Shown: positions 23,366-33,249 of the stretch, piece after piece | How positions within the stretch are numbered: position 1 is the stretch's first letter | Layout of the letters: each line of letters starts with the position of its first letter | From: Crocosphaera chwakensis CCY0110 | GTDB lineage: Bacteria > Cyanobacteriota > Cyanobacteriia > Cyanobacteriales > Microcystaceae | Assembly (NCBI RefSeq): GCF_000169335.1 | Contig: NZ_AAXW01000005.1 | Span: forward strand, 62,001 to 126,000 | DNA length: 64,000 nucleotides | Reading direction: 5' to 3' | Notes under the pieces: model-generated | What the model was told of the DNA's origin: nothing | Databases searched by the model: none | What the model saw: the letters and a program-made list of their open reading frames with translations, nothing else | Made by a program: the position numbers and the translations under genes

Positions 23366-25954
23366 ATGACCATCCCTCAAGATAGAATTATCCCCACAGA
23401 CTTGAGTAATGAAATGTCCCGTTCTTATCTAGAATACGCCATGAGCGTCATTGTGGGGCGAGCATTACCCGATGCTAGGGATGGTTTAAAGCCCGTTCAT
23501 CGTCGTATTCTCTACGCCATGTATGAACTGGGTTTAACTCCCGATCGCCCCTTTAGAAAATGCGCCCGTGTCGTCGGGGAAGTTTTAGGTAAATATCACC
23601 CTCACGGTGATACGGCGGTCTATGATGCGTTAGTTCGTATGGCCCAGGACTTTTCCATGCGGAGTCCTTTGATCGAAGGTCATGGAAACTTTGGTTCGGT
23701 GGATAACGACCCCCCGGCAGCCATGCGTTACACCGAATGTCGTCTGCAAGCTTTATCAACCAACGCCTTACTCAGAGACATTGAAGCTGATACCGTTGAC
23801 TTTGCCGATAACTTTGACGGATCGCAACAAGAACCCATCGTCTTACCAGCCAGAGTACCGCAGTTATTGCTCAATGGTTCATCCGGTATCGCTGTCGGTA
23901 TGGCCACCAATATTCCTCCCCATAACCTCGGAGAATTAATTGACGGAACCATCGCTCTAATTCATAACCCAGAATTAAGCGAAAAAGAACTCATCAAAAT
24001 CATCCCCGGCCCAGACTTTCCTACTGGGGGACAAATCTTAGGCCGATCCGGCATCCACGACGCATACATGACCGGACGGGGTTCCATTACCATGCGAGGA
24101 GTCGCCCAGATCGAAACCATCGAACAACGGGGCCGGCCTGATCGCGAAGCCATTATTATCACTCAGTTACCTTATCAAACTAATAAAGCAGCCTTAATTG
24201 AACGTATCGCCGACTTAGTCAACGAAAAACGCATCGATGGTATTTCCGACATTCGTGATGAAAGCGATCGCGACGGAATGCGAGTGGTCATAGAACTCAA
24301 GCGAGATGCTTACCCCAGAGTCGTCCTCAACAACATCTATAAACAAACCCCCGTACAAGGCAATTTCGGGGCCAATATGTTAGCCCTAGTCAACGGAGAA
24401 CCCCAACTCCTAACCATCAAAGAGTTTCTCAGTGTTTTCCTTGACTTTAGAATTGAAACCATCACTCGTCGCACTCAATACGAACTCCGCAAAGCAGAAG
24501 AAAGGGATCACCTCTTACAAGGGTTACTCATCGCCCTCGATAACCTCGATGCCGTCATTCAACTCATTCGTAGGGCAGCCGACACCAGCAGCGCAAAAGA
24601 CGAATTAGTACAAGAGTTTGGCCTCTCCCCCGTACAAGCAGACGCTATTTTGCAAATGCAACTCCGTCGCTTAACCGCCCTAGAAGCCGAGAAAATACAC
24701 GCCGAACACGAAGAATTACAGCTAAAAATTGCCGATTTACAAGACATTTTAGCCCGACGAGAACGCATTGAAGCCATTATCGAAGAAGAATTAACCCAGA
24801 TCAAAACCATTCATGCGACTCCTCGACGCACCGAAATCGTCCATGATGATGGAGAAATCGTCGATACCGACCTCATTGCCAACGAACAAGCCATTATCCT
24901 CCTCACAGAACAAGGTTACATCAAACGGATGCCCGTCAGTACCTTTGAGGCACAACAGAGGGCTACCAGAGGAAAAGCAGCCGCCAAAATTAAAGACGAC
25001 GACGTAGTTGAACACTTTTTAACCTGTTGCGATCACGATCAAGTTCTCTTTTTCAGCGATCGCGGGGTGGTTTATGCCGTCAATGCTTATCAAATACCCT
25101 CCTCCTCAAGAACCGCCAGAGGCATTCCCATTGTTCAAATGTTACCCATCCCCAAAGATGAGAAAATAACCTCTATCGTTGCCGTGAGTGAGTTCACAGA
25201 AGACGTTTTCCTCGTGATGTTAACCCACAAAGGTTACATCAAAAAAACAGCCCTTTCCGCCTTTAGTAATATTCGGACCAATGGTTTAATCGCCATTTCC
25301 CTCGGTGAAGGAGATCAACTGCGATGGGTAAGACTTACTAGAGAAGAAGATAGTATTATCCTCGGAACCCGTAAAGGTATGGCTATCCATTTTCACGCTG
25401 ATAACCAACAACTGCGACCCCTGGGACGGGCAACTAGAGGGGTGAAAGCCATGAAATTGAAGAAAGGGGACGAATTAATTAGTATGGATGTGTTGCCGGC
25501 ACAAGTCACCGCAGGGATAGCTGATGCAGCCGAAGACGAAGACGTTTTGGACAACGAAACCGAAGAGTTAAGCGAAGAAGAAACCACTGCAGGTCCTTGG
25601 ATCTTAGCCATTACCAACGGGGGTTATGGTAAACGGGTTCCAATTTCCCAGTTTCGTTTGCAACGACGGGCTGGAATGGGTGTTCGGGCGATCAAGTTTA
25701 AATCAAAAACCGATTGTTTAGCCTCCCTTCATGTGGTTAATGCAGAGGATGAATTAATGATTGTTTCTAACCGAGGGATTATTATTCGTCAAGCTGTCGA
25801 TGCTATTTCTATGCAGTCTCGCGCTGCTACCGGGGTTCGAGTCCAACGGTTAGATAGTGATGATGCGATCGCCGCCGTAGCATTAGTTCCTCCTGCGCCT
25901 GAAACCGAAGAAGAAGAAGGGGAAGAAGAAGCAGTAGAAGTGGCGAGCGAGTAA
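23366..25954 (+). CDS. gyrA: DNA gyrase / topoisomerase IV subunit A
   Basis: The protein has 862 residues. It is the breakage-reunion subunit of a type IIA topoisomerase: catalytic Tyr in AAMRYTECRL (about 116-125) and the quinolone-determining region HPHGDTAVYDALVRMAQDF (about 78-96). Gyrase-type C-terminal beta-pinwheel repeats follow (ITNGGYGKRVPISQF, VSNRGIIIRQAVDAIS). The GyrA-box position reads QRATRGK rather than the canonical QRRGGKG, so strict gyrase versus decatenase identity is not settled by sequence. Position 83 (E. coli numbering) is Thr instead of Ser. An acidic tail (EEEEGEEEA) closes the protein. It stands alone, followed by two hairpins. Confidence 0.93.
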   Translation: MTIPQDRIIPTDLSNEMSRSYLEYAMSVIVGRALPDARDGLKPVHRRILYAMYELGLTPDRPFRKCARVVGEVLGKYHPHGDTAVYDALVRMAQDFSMRSPLIEGHGNFGSVDNDPPAAMRYTECRLQALSTNALLRDIEADTVDFADNFDGSQQEPIVLPARVPQLLLNGSSGIAVGMATNIPPHNLGELIDGTIALIHNPELSEKELIKIIPGPDFPTGGQILGRSGIHDAYMTGRGSITMRGVAQIETIEQRGRPDREAIIITQLPYQTNKAALIERIADLVNEKRIDGISDIRDESDRDGMRVVIELKRDAYPRVVLNNIYKQTPVQGNFGANMLALVNGEPQLLTIKEFLSVFLDFRIETITRRTQYELRKAEERDHLLQGLLIALDNLDAVIQLIRRAADTSSAKDELVQEFGLSPVQADAILQMQLRRLTALEAEKIHAEHEELQLKIADLQDILARRERIEAIIEEELTQIKTIHATPRRTEIVHDDGEIVDTDLIANEQAIILLTEQGYIKRMPVSTFEAQQRATRGKAAAKIKDDDVVEHFLTCCDHDQVLFFSDRGVVYAVNAYQIPSSSRTARGIPIVQMLPIPKDEKITSIVAVSEFTEDVFLVMLTHKGYIKKTALSAFSNIRTNGLIAISLGEGDQLRWVRLTREEDSIILGTRKGMAIHFHADNQQLRPLGRATRGVKAMKLKKGDELISMDVLPAQVTAGIADAAEDEDVLDNETEELSEEETTAGPWILAITNGGYGKRVPISQFRLQRRAGMGVRAIKFKSKTDCLASLHVVNAEDELMIVSNRGIIIRQAVDAISMQSRAATGVRVQRLDSDDAIAAVALVPPAPETEEEEGEEEAVEVASE

Positions 25955-25974
25955 ATAATAATCTGCTTTGAGAC

Positions 25975-26039
25975 TCCCTGCGATAAATCGACAGGGATTC
26001 TAGAGGTTATCTAAACAGGGGATAAATCTACCTGTTTAG
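25975..26039 (+). repeat. Two tandem hairpins after gyrA
   Basis: TCCCTG (25975-25980) / CAGGGA (25992-25997) and CTAAACAGG (26011-26019) / CCTGTTTAG (26031-26039) form successive stem-loops. Both have 11-nt loops of related sequence (CGATAAATCGA and GGATAAATCTA). They lie 20-85 nt after the gyrA stop. There is no long U-run, so they may be a 3' RNA-stabilising structure or a non-canonical terminator. Confidence 0.5.
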
Positions 26040-26265
26040 ACCTTATTCCAGGCGCGGGAGACTCCCATTGACCCCATCTTTTAAACCATCTGCATCTATC
26101 ACAAATATAAATTTCTGAAGGTCTACTCAAAGTATGCTCACATTCCTATCATCTCATTTTAGCTGTGCCAATCCAGTAGGCTGGGTTAAGTGTTAGATTA
26201 ATTGTCATGAACAACTAATTAGTTTTGCTCAACACCACAGTCCACCACTTCAATTTTGTAACAAA
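26040..26265. other. Intergenic region between gyrA and the split nSTAND gene
   Basis: No gene is visible. The two flanking genes converge here. It contains a GTAGGCTGGGTTAAG-like stretch of the sort scattered in cyanobacterial gaps and imperfectly mirrored by CTCAACACCACAGTCC about 50 bp on. Confidence 0.35.
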
Positions 26266-27017
26266 TTAATAATGAGGACAAAGCATTTTAGTATCATTAC
26301 TTAAATCTTGATTATGCTCTAAGTAATTTCCTAACCATTGGCAACTTCGATTAATTAGCTCATCTAAATTACCATTCCAGTTCCATAAAATTATTGAACC
26401 ATCATTACTAGCTGAAGCAATAACAGATTGCTCTTTGTTGATAAATTCAACATCATTTATTTGTTCGTAATGGCCTTTGAGAGAGGCTAACAATTGTTTA
26501 TTGGGAATATTCCAAAGTTTAATCGTTCCGTCTCCACTCGCAGAAGCCAAAATTTCGCCATTAGTATTAAATTTTAGGGTCGTAATATCACTAATATGAC
26601 CATTTAAGCGAGTAATAGGTTTCCTAGTCAAAGGATTCCAGAGGCGAATTGTATCACCTCCTGATGCTAGAATTATGCCATCAGGACTATATTTTAGAGC
26701 GTAAATGTTACCCACTTGTGCCTTTAAGAGTTTCAATGATTGTTGGGTACTTATATCCCAAAAGTTAATCATTCCTTGACTGCCAGAAAAAGCTAAGATG
26801 TTAGATTGTTTTGGATGAAATTCAATTGCATAAATTCCCCCTAAATGATTAGGAAAGTTATCGGTTAAAGACACAGGTTTATTAGTTGATAAATTCCAAA
26901 ATCTCAAAGCTCCCTCTACTTCCTTGCCATCTTTTAATTCTAAAGATTCTCCTGATATTAAAAGGGCATCATTGTTATTAAATTGTAATGAACTAACAGG
27001 TTTTTCAGTCTCTAAAA
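26266..27017 (-). pseudogene. C-terminal fragment of the nSTAND-WD40 protein, cut off by an insertion sequence
   Basis: It encodes the last 249 or so residues of a WD40 beta-propeller: repeats such as IYAIEFHPKQSNILAFSGSQ, IYALKYSPDGIILASGGD, TTLKFNTNGEILASASGDG and INDVEFINKEQSVIASASND. It ends with a short tail, RSCQWLGNYLEHNQDLSNDT. It lacks its own start; the frame runs open up to the target-site duplication at 27010-27017. It joins in frame to the fragment at 28540-31698 once the element is removed (junction KILE-TEKPVSS). Free-standing expression from a TTG at 26907 is possible but not supported. Confidence 0.88.
27010..27017. repeat. 8-bp target-site duplication, left copy (CTCTAAAA)
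   Basis: CTCTAAAA directly abuts the left inverted repeat of the IS66-type element and is repeated exactly at 28540-28547. Eight base pairs is the duplication length of IS66 elements. Confidence 0.92.
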
Positions 27018-28539
27018 GTAAGGATTCAGGTCTAGAAGTTAGGAATTAGGGAAGGAAACAAACAATTCGGATGACCGACTTTGGCTATTAATGACTTCTC
27101 GAAAAAATCAATCACCGAACGTTCTTGACGACGACAAGTTTGAATAACCGTCAATAAGTTAGCTGTTTGTTTAAATCGTTCCATGCTTCTTGAACCCCCA
27201 CTAACTTTCCGTTTCGTGATGGCTAATCTTAAGGATCTTTCAGCAAGATTATTATCAGGGGGGATCTCTGGATGCTCCAGAAAATACCACCATTGCTCTG
27301 CCTTTTGCCGAAGGTTTCGCAAAAGTTTTCCGGCTTCATAACCGGCTTTAGGCTTCCATTCTTCTGTGGCTATCTTTATCTTATCTTTGAATTGTCTTGC
27401 CCAAACTTGATAACCATGCCTATTCTTATCGTTTTGCCAAATACGATAATGACGGAAAGCTTCATCAATTAATTTGAGAAAAGTTTGACCGATGGTTTTG
27501 TTATATTGACCTGGAGTTTTTATTAATCGCTGAAAGTGACGGCGTAAATGTGCCAAACATTTCTGTTGAGCAACAACAGTATAACCATTGTAAACTCCCA
27601 AATCATCACTACTTAAAACACCACCATATTCATGGCCTAACTGATCTTCTAATTCCTTACGCCCCCTAGTATCAGCAGCCCGAAACAGGCAGAAAAGTTG
27701 ATTGGTAAATACCCACAACCATTCTTTGACTCCCTTCACTGGCCAGGGTGTTTCATCAACATGAATTGGGGGTTGTTCTACTTTGACCCACTTGGATAAT
27801 TGTTCAACCGACGGATTAATGGCTGTTTCTACTCGTTGATTGGTGGCTACGATGGTCCCCATACCTATCTCAATTTGCCCTAACTCCCACAACATCTCTT
27901 GTTGCTTTTCATAAGGTAGATGTCCATAATTCCCTAACCATCCCAGAAAAGCTTGTAACTTCACTCCTAAATCTTGTCCTGGGACGGTCTTGGGCGACCA
28001 ATTCGCTTTGGTCACTTCACCACAATGCCCACAGCGACAATGATGACGATGATATTCTACTACCTCAATGGGTTTATCTACCAGTTGTGCTACCTGCTGA
28101 GAATCAACTTTCACTGGTTCTATTAATAATTCTGTTTGACCACAGTGACTACATATTGATGGTTGCAAGATTTGAATTCTGTCAATTCTCCCAAAGCCTT
28201 TCCTTGTTTTTCCCTTATGTCCAGGTTGTCCCCCTGGTTTTCTTTTCTTATCCTTATCGTCTTCAGTTGTTTTAGCCTTCTCAGACTTTTTCAATAAGTC
28301 TGTTGATGGGGGTTTTGATGAGGTTTGGCTATCTAAATTACGACTGAGCTTTAATTTTTCTATTTCTTTTTGTAGCTGCTCGATAAGTTTCTGTTGAGCC
28401 AAGATAATTTGTACCAACCCAGATTTTGACAGTTGGTTTAATTCGTCTGGATTTAACTGTACTCCTGGTTCAGTTTGACTCATACCGTTACTTTAGCGCA
28501 GTCAGCCTGTTTGTCAATATTTGCCACCTGAATCCTTAC
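27018..28539 (-). mobile_element. IS66-family insertion sequence (single-ORF type), 1522 bp
   Basis: The ends carry perfect 14-bp terminal inverted repeats: GTAAGGATTCAGGT at 27018-27031 and ACCTGAATCCTTAC at 28526-28539. The flanking direct repeat CTCTAAAA proves insertion. The element holds one transposase gene and no room for TnpA/TnpB accessory genes, as in the ISBst12-like subgroup of IS66. It splits an nSTAND-WD40 gene; the exact, undecayed ends and intact transposase suggest a recent insertion. Confidence 0.95.
27032..28483 (-). CDS. IS66-family transposase (TnpC-type)
   Basis: This full-length 483-residue DDE transposase has an N-terminal helical leader (VQIILAQQKLIEQLQKEIEK, about 24-43), a basic linker (KKRKPGGQPGHKGKTRKGFG), and a zinc finger with CSHCGQTEL and HCRCGHCGE. 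The catalytic acids fit D in HVDETPWPVKG, D in SSDDLGVYNG, and E in DNNLAERSLRLAITKRK. Its ATG overlaps the stop codon of the truncated nSTAND frame (ATGA at 28480-28483), so translation may be coupled to the interrupted host gene. Confidence 0.95.
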   Translation of the reverse strand: MSQTEPGVQLNPDELNQLSKSGLVQIILAQQKLIEQLQKEIEKLKLSRNLDSQTSSKPPSTDLLKKSEKAKTTEDDKDKKRKPGGQPGHKGKTRKGFGRIDRIQILQPSICSHCGQTELLIEPVKVDSQQVAQLVDKPIEVVEYHRHHCRCGHCGEVTKANWSPKTVPGQDLGVKLQAFLGWLGNYGHLPYEKQQEMLWELGQIEIGMGTIVATNQRVETAINPSVEQLSKWVKVEQPPIHVDETPWPVKGVKEWLWVFTNQLFCLFRAADTRGRKELEDQLGHEYGGVLSSDDLGVYNGYTVVAQQKCLAHLRRHFQRLIKTPGQYNKTIGQTFLKLIDEAFRHYRIWQNDKNRHGYQVWARQFKDKIKIATEEWKPKAGYEAGKLLRNLRQKAEQWWYFLEHPEIPPDNNLAERSLRLAITKRKVSGGSRSMERFKQTANLLTVIQTCRRQERSVIDFFEKSLIAKVGHPNCLFPSLIPNF

Positions 28540-31500
28540 CTCTAAAATTTTATTGATTTGAAAATTATCTGTGTTAATTACCTGGATTATTCCCAAATTT
28601 TGAACTAATTTGCTCTTAGATTGTTCAAGAACTCCACCGACAGCAATTTTTGTTTTGTCATGATTTAAGGCAACCGATAAGATATTAAAGTTTTGATGAT
28701 TATTAGATAATGATATCGAATCTATTTGTTGTTTTTTGTCTAAATCCCAGAAGCGAATTGTGCTATCTGCTCCTACTGATGTAATTGTATTTGTATTAGA
28801 ATTAAAACTTACATCCCAAACTATTCCATTGTGACCGTGTAAAACAGGTATAAATGGCTTTTGAGTTGTCCATAATCTAACAGTCCGATCATCACTACCA
28901 GATACTAACATTGTCCCATCAGGATGAAATTGGAGTGAGCCAATAGCATTCGTATGACCTAATAAAATCGCAAAAGGTTGTTTTTGACTTTTTTGCCAAT
29001 CCCAAAGACGTATTTTGCCATCTTTTCCAGCCGCTGCTAAAATTTGACCATCCGGACTAAATTCAAGATTTTCAATTGTATTATTTGAGTTATCTTCTTC
29101 AAGACAACTAATTTCTTTTTGAGTTTCTAAATCCCACAGCTTAATAACTTTGACAATTTTACCTTCATGTACAATTTCATCTGTATTTGCTAAAATCTTT
29201 CCATTGGAACTTAACTGTAAAATTTTAGTCCTATCTTCTTCTAAGTCACAATTATTATTTTTGTAAGGTGTCCAAGGTTGAATTGACTTTAAATTAAAAT
29301 CCCAAATTTGAATAGTACCATTTATTTGTGCTACTGCAAGAATATTACCCTTAACTTGAATGTCTCCAAAAGGACATTGATCAGTCGAAGGAATAGAATT
29401 TATGATTTTTTTGTTCATATCCCAAATATGAATATTGTTATTATTTTCTACAATAATTAATTTAGTCTCATCTGAAGTAAATTGAACAAATTCAATAGAA
29501 TTCTGAGAACTTTTTAAAGCTAAAAGAGTAGGAAAGTCTTTTTGTGCTAAACTCCATAACTTGACTTTACCCTCTTTTTGACCTGTAGCTACAATAGATA
29601 ACTGAGAAGATAAAGCAAACGTATTAATTCCTTTTTCGTTATTAAGAGGATGTTCGATAAGCTCCCCTTTTTCTAGATTCCATAATTTTATGATTCCATC
29701 ATCACTCCGCGAAATTAACAAATTACTTTCTTGACTGAAGACAATTTCTCTAATAGAATCATCATGACCTGTTAGGGTAAATTTATGTTTTCCTGACAGA
29801 GCATCCCAAATATAAATTTCTCCATCTCTTCCTGCTGAAGCTAATAGCTTTCCATTAGGACTATATTTTACCTGCCAAACTTCATTTGTATGACCTTCTA
29901 AATGATTGATTTGCCAGAGATTTTGATTTAAAAGAGCTTTTGTTTGATAACTAATGGGTAAATTGAAAAATCTTAAATTTGTTTTTGAAAGAGACTTTCC
30001 CGCTTGAGTAGCAGTAATTAAAGCCTCAAAAGGTTGATTGGATGATAAATAGGTTTCTGCTGTTTGATTGAGTGCTTTAATCGTTTTGAATTCTGCTACA
30101 AGTTTGTTGAAATAGGCAACTACTCCTAAAAAGACCACTGTAGTAGTCAGTCCACAAATTAGTAGGGTACGAATGAAAGAAGATAAACGACAAGCTTTAA
30201 AAAAATCTATTTGTAAAGGTGTCATATTTTCTTCAGCTTGCTGATAGAAACGTTCCAATAAATCCAGGTCAGGAGAACGCCATAAACTACCATTTGGTCG
30301 CCCCATTTGTTGCCATCTTTCTGCTTCTTCTTGGACTCGCCTCTGAAAGAGTAAATTACTTTGATCTTCTTCTACCCATTCTTTAATTTTTTGCCAATTT
30401 TGAAACAAAGCTTCGTGAGTTACTTCAACGGTTGTTTCTTGCCCTTCTCCACTTAAAGTAATTAATCTTACTCCTCTAAAGGCGAAACTATTTAATACGC
30501 TTCTAAAATCGTTTTCATCATCTTTATAAGAACGTAATTGTTTTATTCTTACCCGTCGTCGGGTCATTTGATCCCCTACACCAAATTGAATTAATCCTAA
30601 GAAAATTCTCCGAGCAATTTTTTGTTGCTTTTCTGTTAAATTATCAAAAACTCTTTGAGCTTCTCCGGTTAATGCACCGCCTACCCCTTTAAGATATTCT
30701 AATGTTTCTGCTGGGGTTTTTCCTTGTTCTAATCCTTCCCAAATTTTGGTTAAAGTAAATTGTAAAAGAGGTAAACTTCCTGCTCGATCTTTAGTTTGTT
30801 CTAATAATAAACTAACAGTCGCTTCATCAAAAGAATAACCCGATTTTAAAGCAGGTTGACAAATAGCTTCTCGTAATTCTTCTTCAGTCATTGCTGGAAC
30901 AAGAAAACCTTGACGAGAAAAAATTTGATTGAGTTGAGGCTGTTTTTGAATATTTCCCAAAAAATCACTTCTTAAAGTAATAATAACTATTACTTGCTTC
31001 GAGTGATCGCTAGCCGCATTGAGTAAATTACTAATAAAAATATTCCTATCCTCAGCACTTACCTCAGGAGAATAAATCTCTTCAAATTGATCAACTAAAA
31101 TTAATAATGGTGCTTGATCAATATTAGGTAAAACTGAGGCAATACGACGTAATCCATCATATTCTCCTTTAGTATTAATTTGCTGTAATTCTTGTTTAAA
31201 TTCACGACTTTTAGCAACAGGCGCAATGTCTTGGGTGACGGCTTTTGCTAAAACTAAACCTAAAGCATCGAGAGGATAATAACTAGCAACAAAAACAGCA
31301 ACTTGAAGTTTATCAAAGCCTAAGAGGGGATTTTGCGCTAAACGGGGTAATAACCCTGCTCTAGTTAGGGAAGATTTTCCTGAACCAGAAGGTCCGTAGA
31401 TCGGCAAAAAATCAGGAATTTGACTATTTTGAGCAATATTTTGTAAGCTCTCCCAGAGTTTTGTAATCTGTTGTTCTCTACCAAAGTATTGATCCGCATT

Positions 31501-31698
31501 GGTTTCTTGAAAGGGAAGCAAACTTTGGTAAGGATTTGCGCCAAGATTCTGGATTAAGCTAGAAGTATCTTCAGAACTAATTGTTTGCTGTTCTGTCTGA
31601 TTTTGATAAATGACAACTTGATTTCCATCTCCTGAGATAATGGTACAGCCAATGGCATTTTTATCAATGCTAATACTACGATTGTCTGATGAAGTCAT
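28480..31698 (-). pseudogene. nSTAND NTPase-WD40 protein, N-terminal part, interrupted by an IS66 element
   Basis: The 1072 readable residues begin with a short GDGN motif region (RSISIDKNAIGC, then IISGDGNQVVIY, about 7-31). A STAND-type P-loop NTPase follows (FGREQQITKLW; Walker A GPSGSGKSS at 102-110; Walker B LLILVDQFEEI at 198-208). Then come winged-helix/arm segments to about 500, a transmembrane helix (about 507-530), and WD40 repeats from about 597. STAND NTPases are signalling switches, many of them in conflict and cell-death systems. The last 18 or so residues (from V R I Q, before TGA at 28480) are encoded by the element's end. Without the element the protein is 1300 residues. The fragment keeps the whole NTPase module, so partial function is possible. 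Confidence 0.9.
28540..28547. repeat. 8-bp target-site duplication, right copy (CTCTAAAA)
   Basis: Exact copy of 27010-27017, adjacent to the right terminal repeat of the IS66-type element. Confidence 0.92.
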
Positions 31699-31717
31699 AA
31701 AAATAATTAAACAAGAG

Positions 31718-32146
31718 TTAGAATATAGCTGTTAAACCTACTTTGGTAAGGATAGATGCCCAATTTTTTCCTAACCATCCCACCGCACTGGTTAAATGAG
31801 GTTTCAGCTTGGTTATTGCCTCGGCAAACCCATTAGCTTTCTCTGCGTATTTGACGGCTCTTTCTAACGCTTGTCCGACTTCATCTTTATCGGGTTGAGG
31901 TTTTTGTAATTCTTCTTCTGCGTCAGCAATAGCATTTTCAATTTTTCTGCGATCGCTTGTATCAAGTTGTGCCAATATATCTCTAATAGTCATTAAAGTG
32001 GACTGAATATCGACACTCTGGGGTTCAGGCACAGGAACTGATTGATAGTCTAAAGAAACTTTATTACTATCTCCTGTTATAATATTTGCGCCTGTAACAT
32101 TGCCTCCAATCGAGACAGAGCGATTTTGGGGGGATAGTTCACTCAT
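31718..32146 (-). CDS. Small GDGN-motif protein, putative partner of the nSTAND NTPase
   Basis: The 142-residue protein has an N-terminus RSVSIGGNVTGANIITGDSN (about 8-27) that mirrors the start of the neighbouring nSTAND protein (RSISIDKNAIGC..IISGDGN). A helical, charged middle part (about 46-100) and an amphipathic or hydrophobic C-terminal segment (VGWLGKNWASILTKVGLTA, about 122-140) follow. It is 19 bp upstream of the nSTAND gene on the same strand, so the two are cotranscribed. I do not recognise a named family. The shared motif suggests a common adaptor or self-association element. Confidence 0.65.
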   Translation of the reverse strand: MSELSPQNRSVSIGGNVTGANIITGDSNKVSLDYQSVPVPEPQSVDIQSTLMTIRDILAQLDTSDRRKIENAIADAEEELQKPQPDKDEVGQALERAVKYAEKANGFAEAITKLKPHLTSAVGWLGKNWASILTKVGLTAIF

Positions 32147-32267
32147 GATGTTAGCTCCTTGTTAGGAAAAATTCTACACTCTTAATAATATTTAATATCT
32201 AGAAAACTTAGCTTCTTTTATACTGAATATTATAGCTAGTTTTGGCAAAAAATTCTTTATTTTTACA

Positions 32268-32774
32268 ATGCTAAGATTGAGTTTTTATTCATTCTATTTG
32301 TTAAGTTTAGTTACTGTGGGAATGAGCTTACTTCCTCTTAAAGCTCTTACAGCAGAAGAGATACAGTTAAAAAGCATTGAACAACAAGATAATTGTATGG
32401 TTATCAAAGAAGATACTAACCAGACTCCTTTATTAAATATCCCTAATATGGGACAAATTTCTCAAAGTTGTTCTCAAATTGCCAATCGGTTACAAGCTGA
32501 AATAAACAAAAATAATCTCGAAGACTTGATTTTAATTGCGGATACAATTGGTCGTCGTTGGAAAATTTGTATGGTACGAAATGCCAATAGTCGATGCAAA
32601 AATAGTAATGTTTTATTGGATTTTCCGCCAGAGGCTGAAAGCAATCCACAACAATTTTTATCGAGTATTTTAGATATTGAGACAGTGATTGAACTTAATG
32701 GATTTGAAGGACAACAAACACCCCGTAAACCCTATAGTAAATTTGGAAAAGCCATTAAAAGACCTAATCGTTAA
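32268..32774 (+). CDS. Secreted COP23-like protein
   Basis: The 168-residue protein has a signal peptide (about 1-28, LSFYSFYLLSLVTVGMSLLPLKA). The mature part shows a pattern like COP23, the circadian-oscillating protein family of cyanobacteria: CSQIANRLQ, a hydrophobic strand pair, RRWKICMVRNANSRC with the Cys pair, then NVLLDFPPEAESNPQQFLSSIL. It is the first of four plus-strand genes encoding exported proteins, divergent from the nSTAND operon. Identity with COP23 rests on pattern and cysteine placement only. Confidence 0.55.
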   Translation: MLRLSFYSFYLLSLVTVGMSLLPLKALTAEEIQLKSIEQQDNCMVIKEDTNQTPLLNIPNMGQISQSCSQIANRLQAEINKNNLEDLILIADTIGRRWKICMVRNANSRCKNSNVLLDFPPEAESNPQQFLSSILDIETVIELNGFEGQQTPRKPYSKFGKAIKRPNR

Positions 32775-32803
32775 TATTTTTTATTAATTAAGCCATAACT
32801 GCC

Positions 32804-33244
32804 ATGTCTAAGCAATTTTGGAAGAAAACAGCCTTTTCTCTAGCCACTATTTTAGTTATTTATTTTTCTCTCATTGGGGTGAGTATGGGGGCAAATTTTA
32901 ACCCTTCAACTGATCGATTTAAAAACGATCGTCAAGTCCCTGATAACTACCTAGCGCAAGTTACAAGTATCAGTCAATTAAGTGATATTTCACCCACTGA
33001 CCACTATTATGAAGCAGTACGTTCTCTAGTCGAAAGGTACGGTTGTTCTATAGGTTATGGAGATAATACCTATCGTCCTACTCTAACCATTGTTCGTGCA
33101 GAAGTCGGTAGCATAACAAATGCTTGTACGAATGCTATTGAGCAATTAGAGGGTCAAAATTTTTTTGATATTAGTGAAGAAATTGAAGCCTTAACAAATC
33201 AATTAGCAGATATTTCTAATAAATATCCACATAAAAGGAGATAG
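32804..33244 (+). CDS. Secreted S-layer-homology-like module protein
   Basis: The 146-residue protein has an N-terminal signal or anchor (about 9-30). A single SLH-type module follows: ISQLSDISPTDHYYEAVRSL, VERYGCSIGYGDNTYRPTLT, then IVRAEVGSITNACTNAIEQL. This is the type found at the N-terminus of cyanobacterial outer-membrane porins. Here the porin barrel is absent. It is 29 bp after the COP23-like gene and 5 bp before another SLH-like gene. A cell-envelope-binding role is likely. Confidence 0.65.
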   Translation: MSKQFWKKTAFSLATILVIYFSLIGVSMGANFNPSTDRFKNDRQVPDNYLAQVTSISQLSDISPTDHYYEAVRSLVERYGCSIGYGDNTYRPTLTIVRAEVGSITNACTNAIEQLEGQNFFDISEEIEALTNQLADISNKYPHKRR

Positions 33245-33249
33245 ACCCA

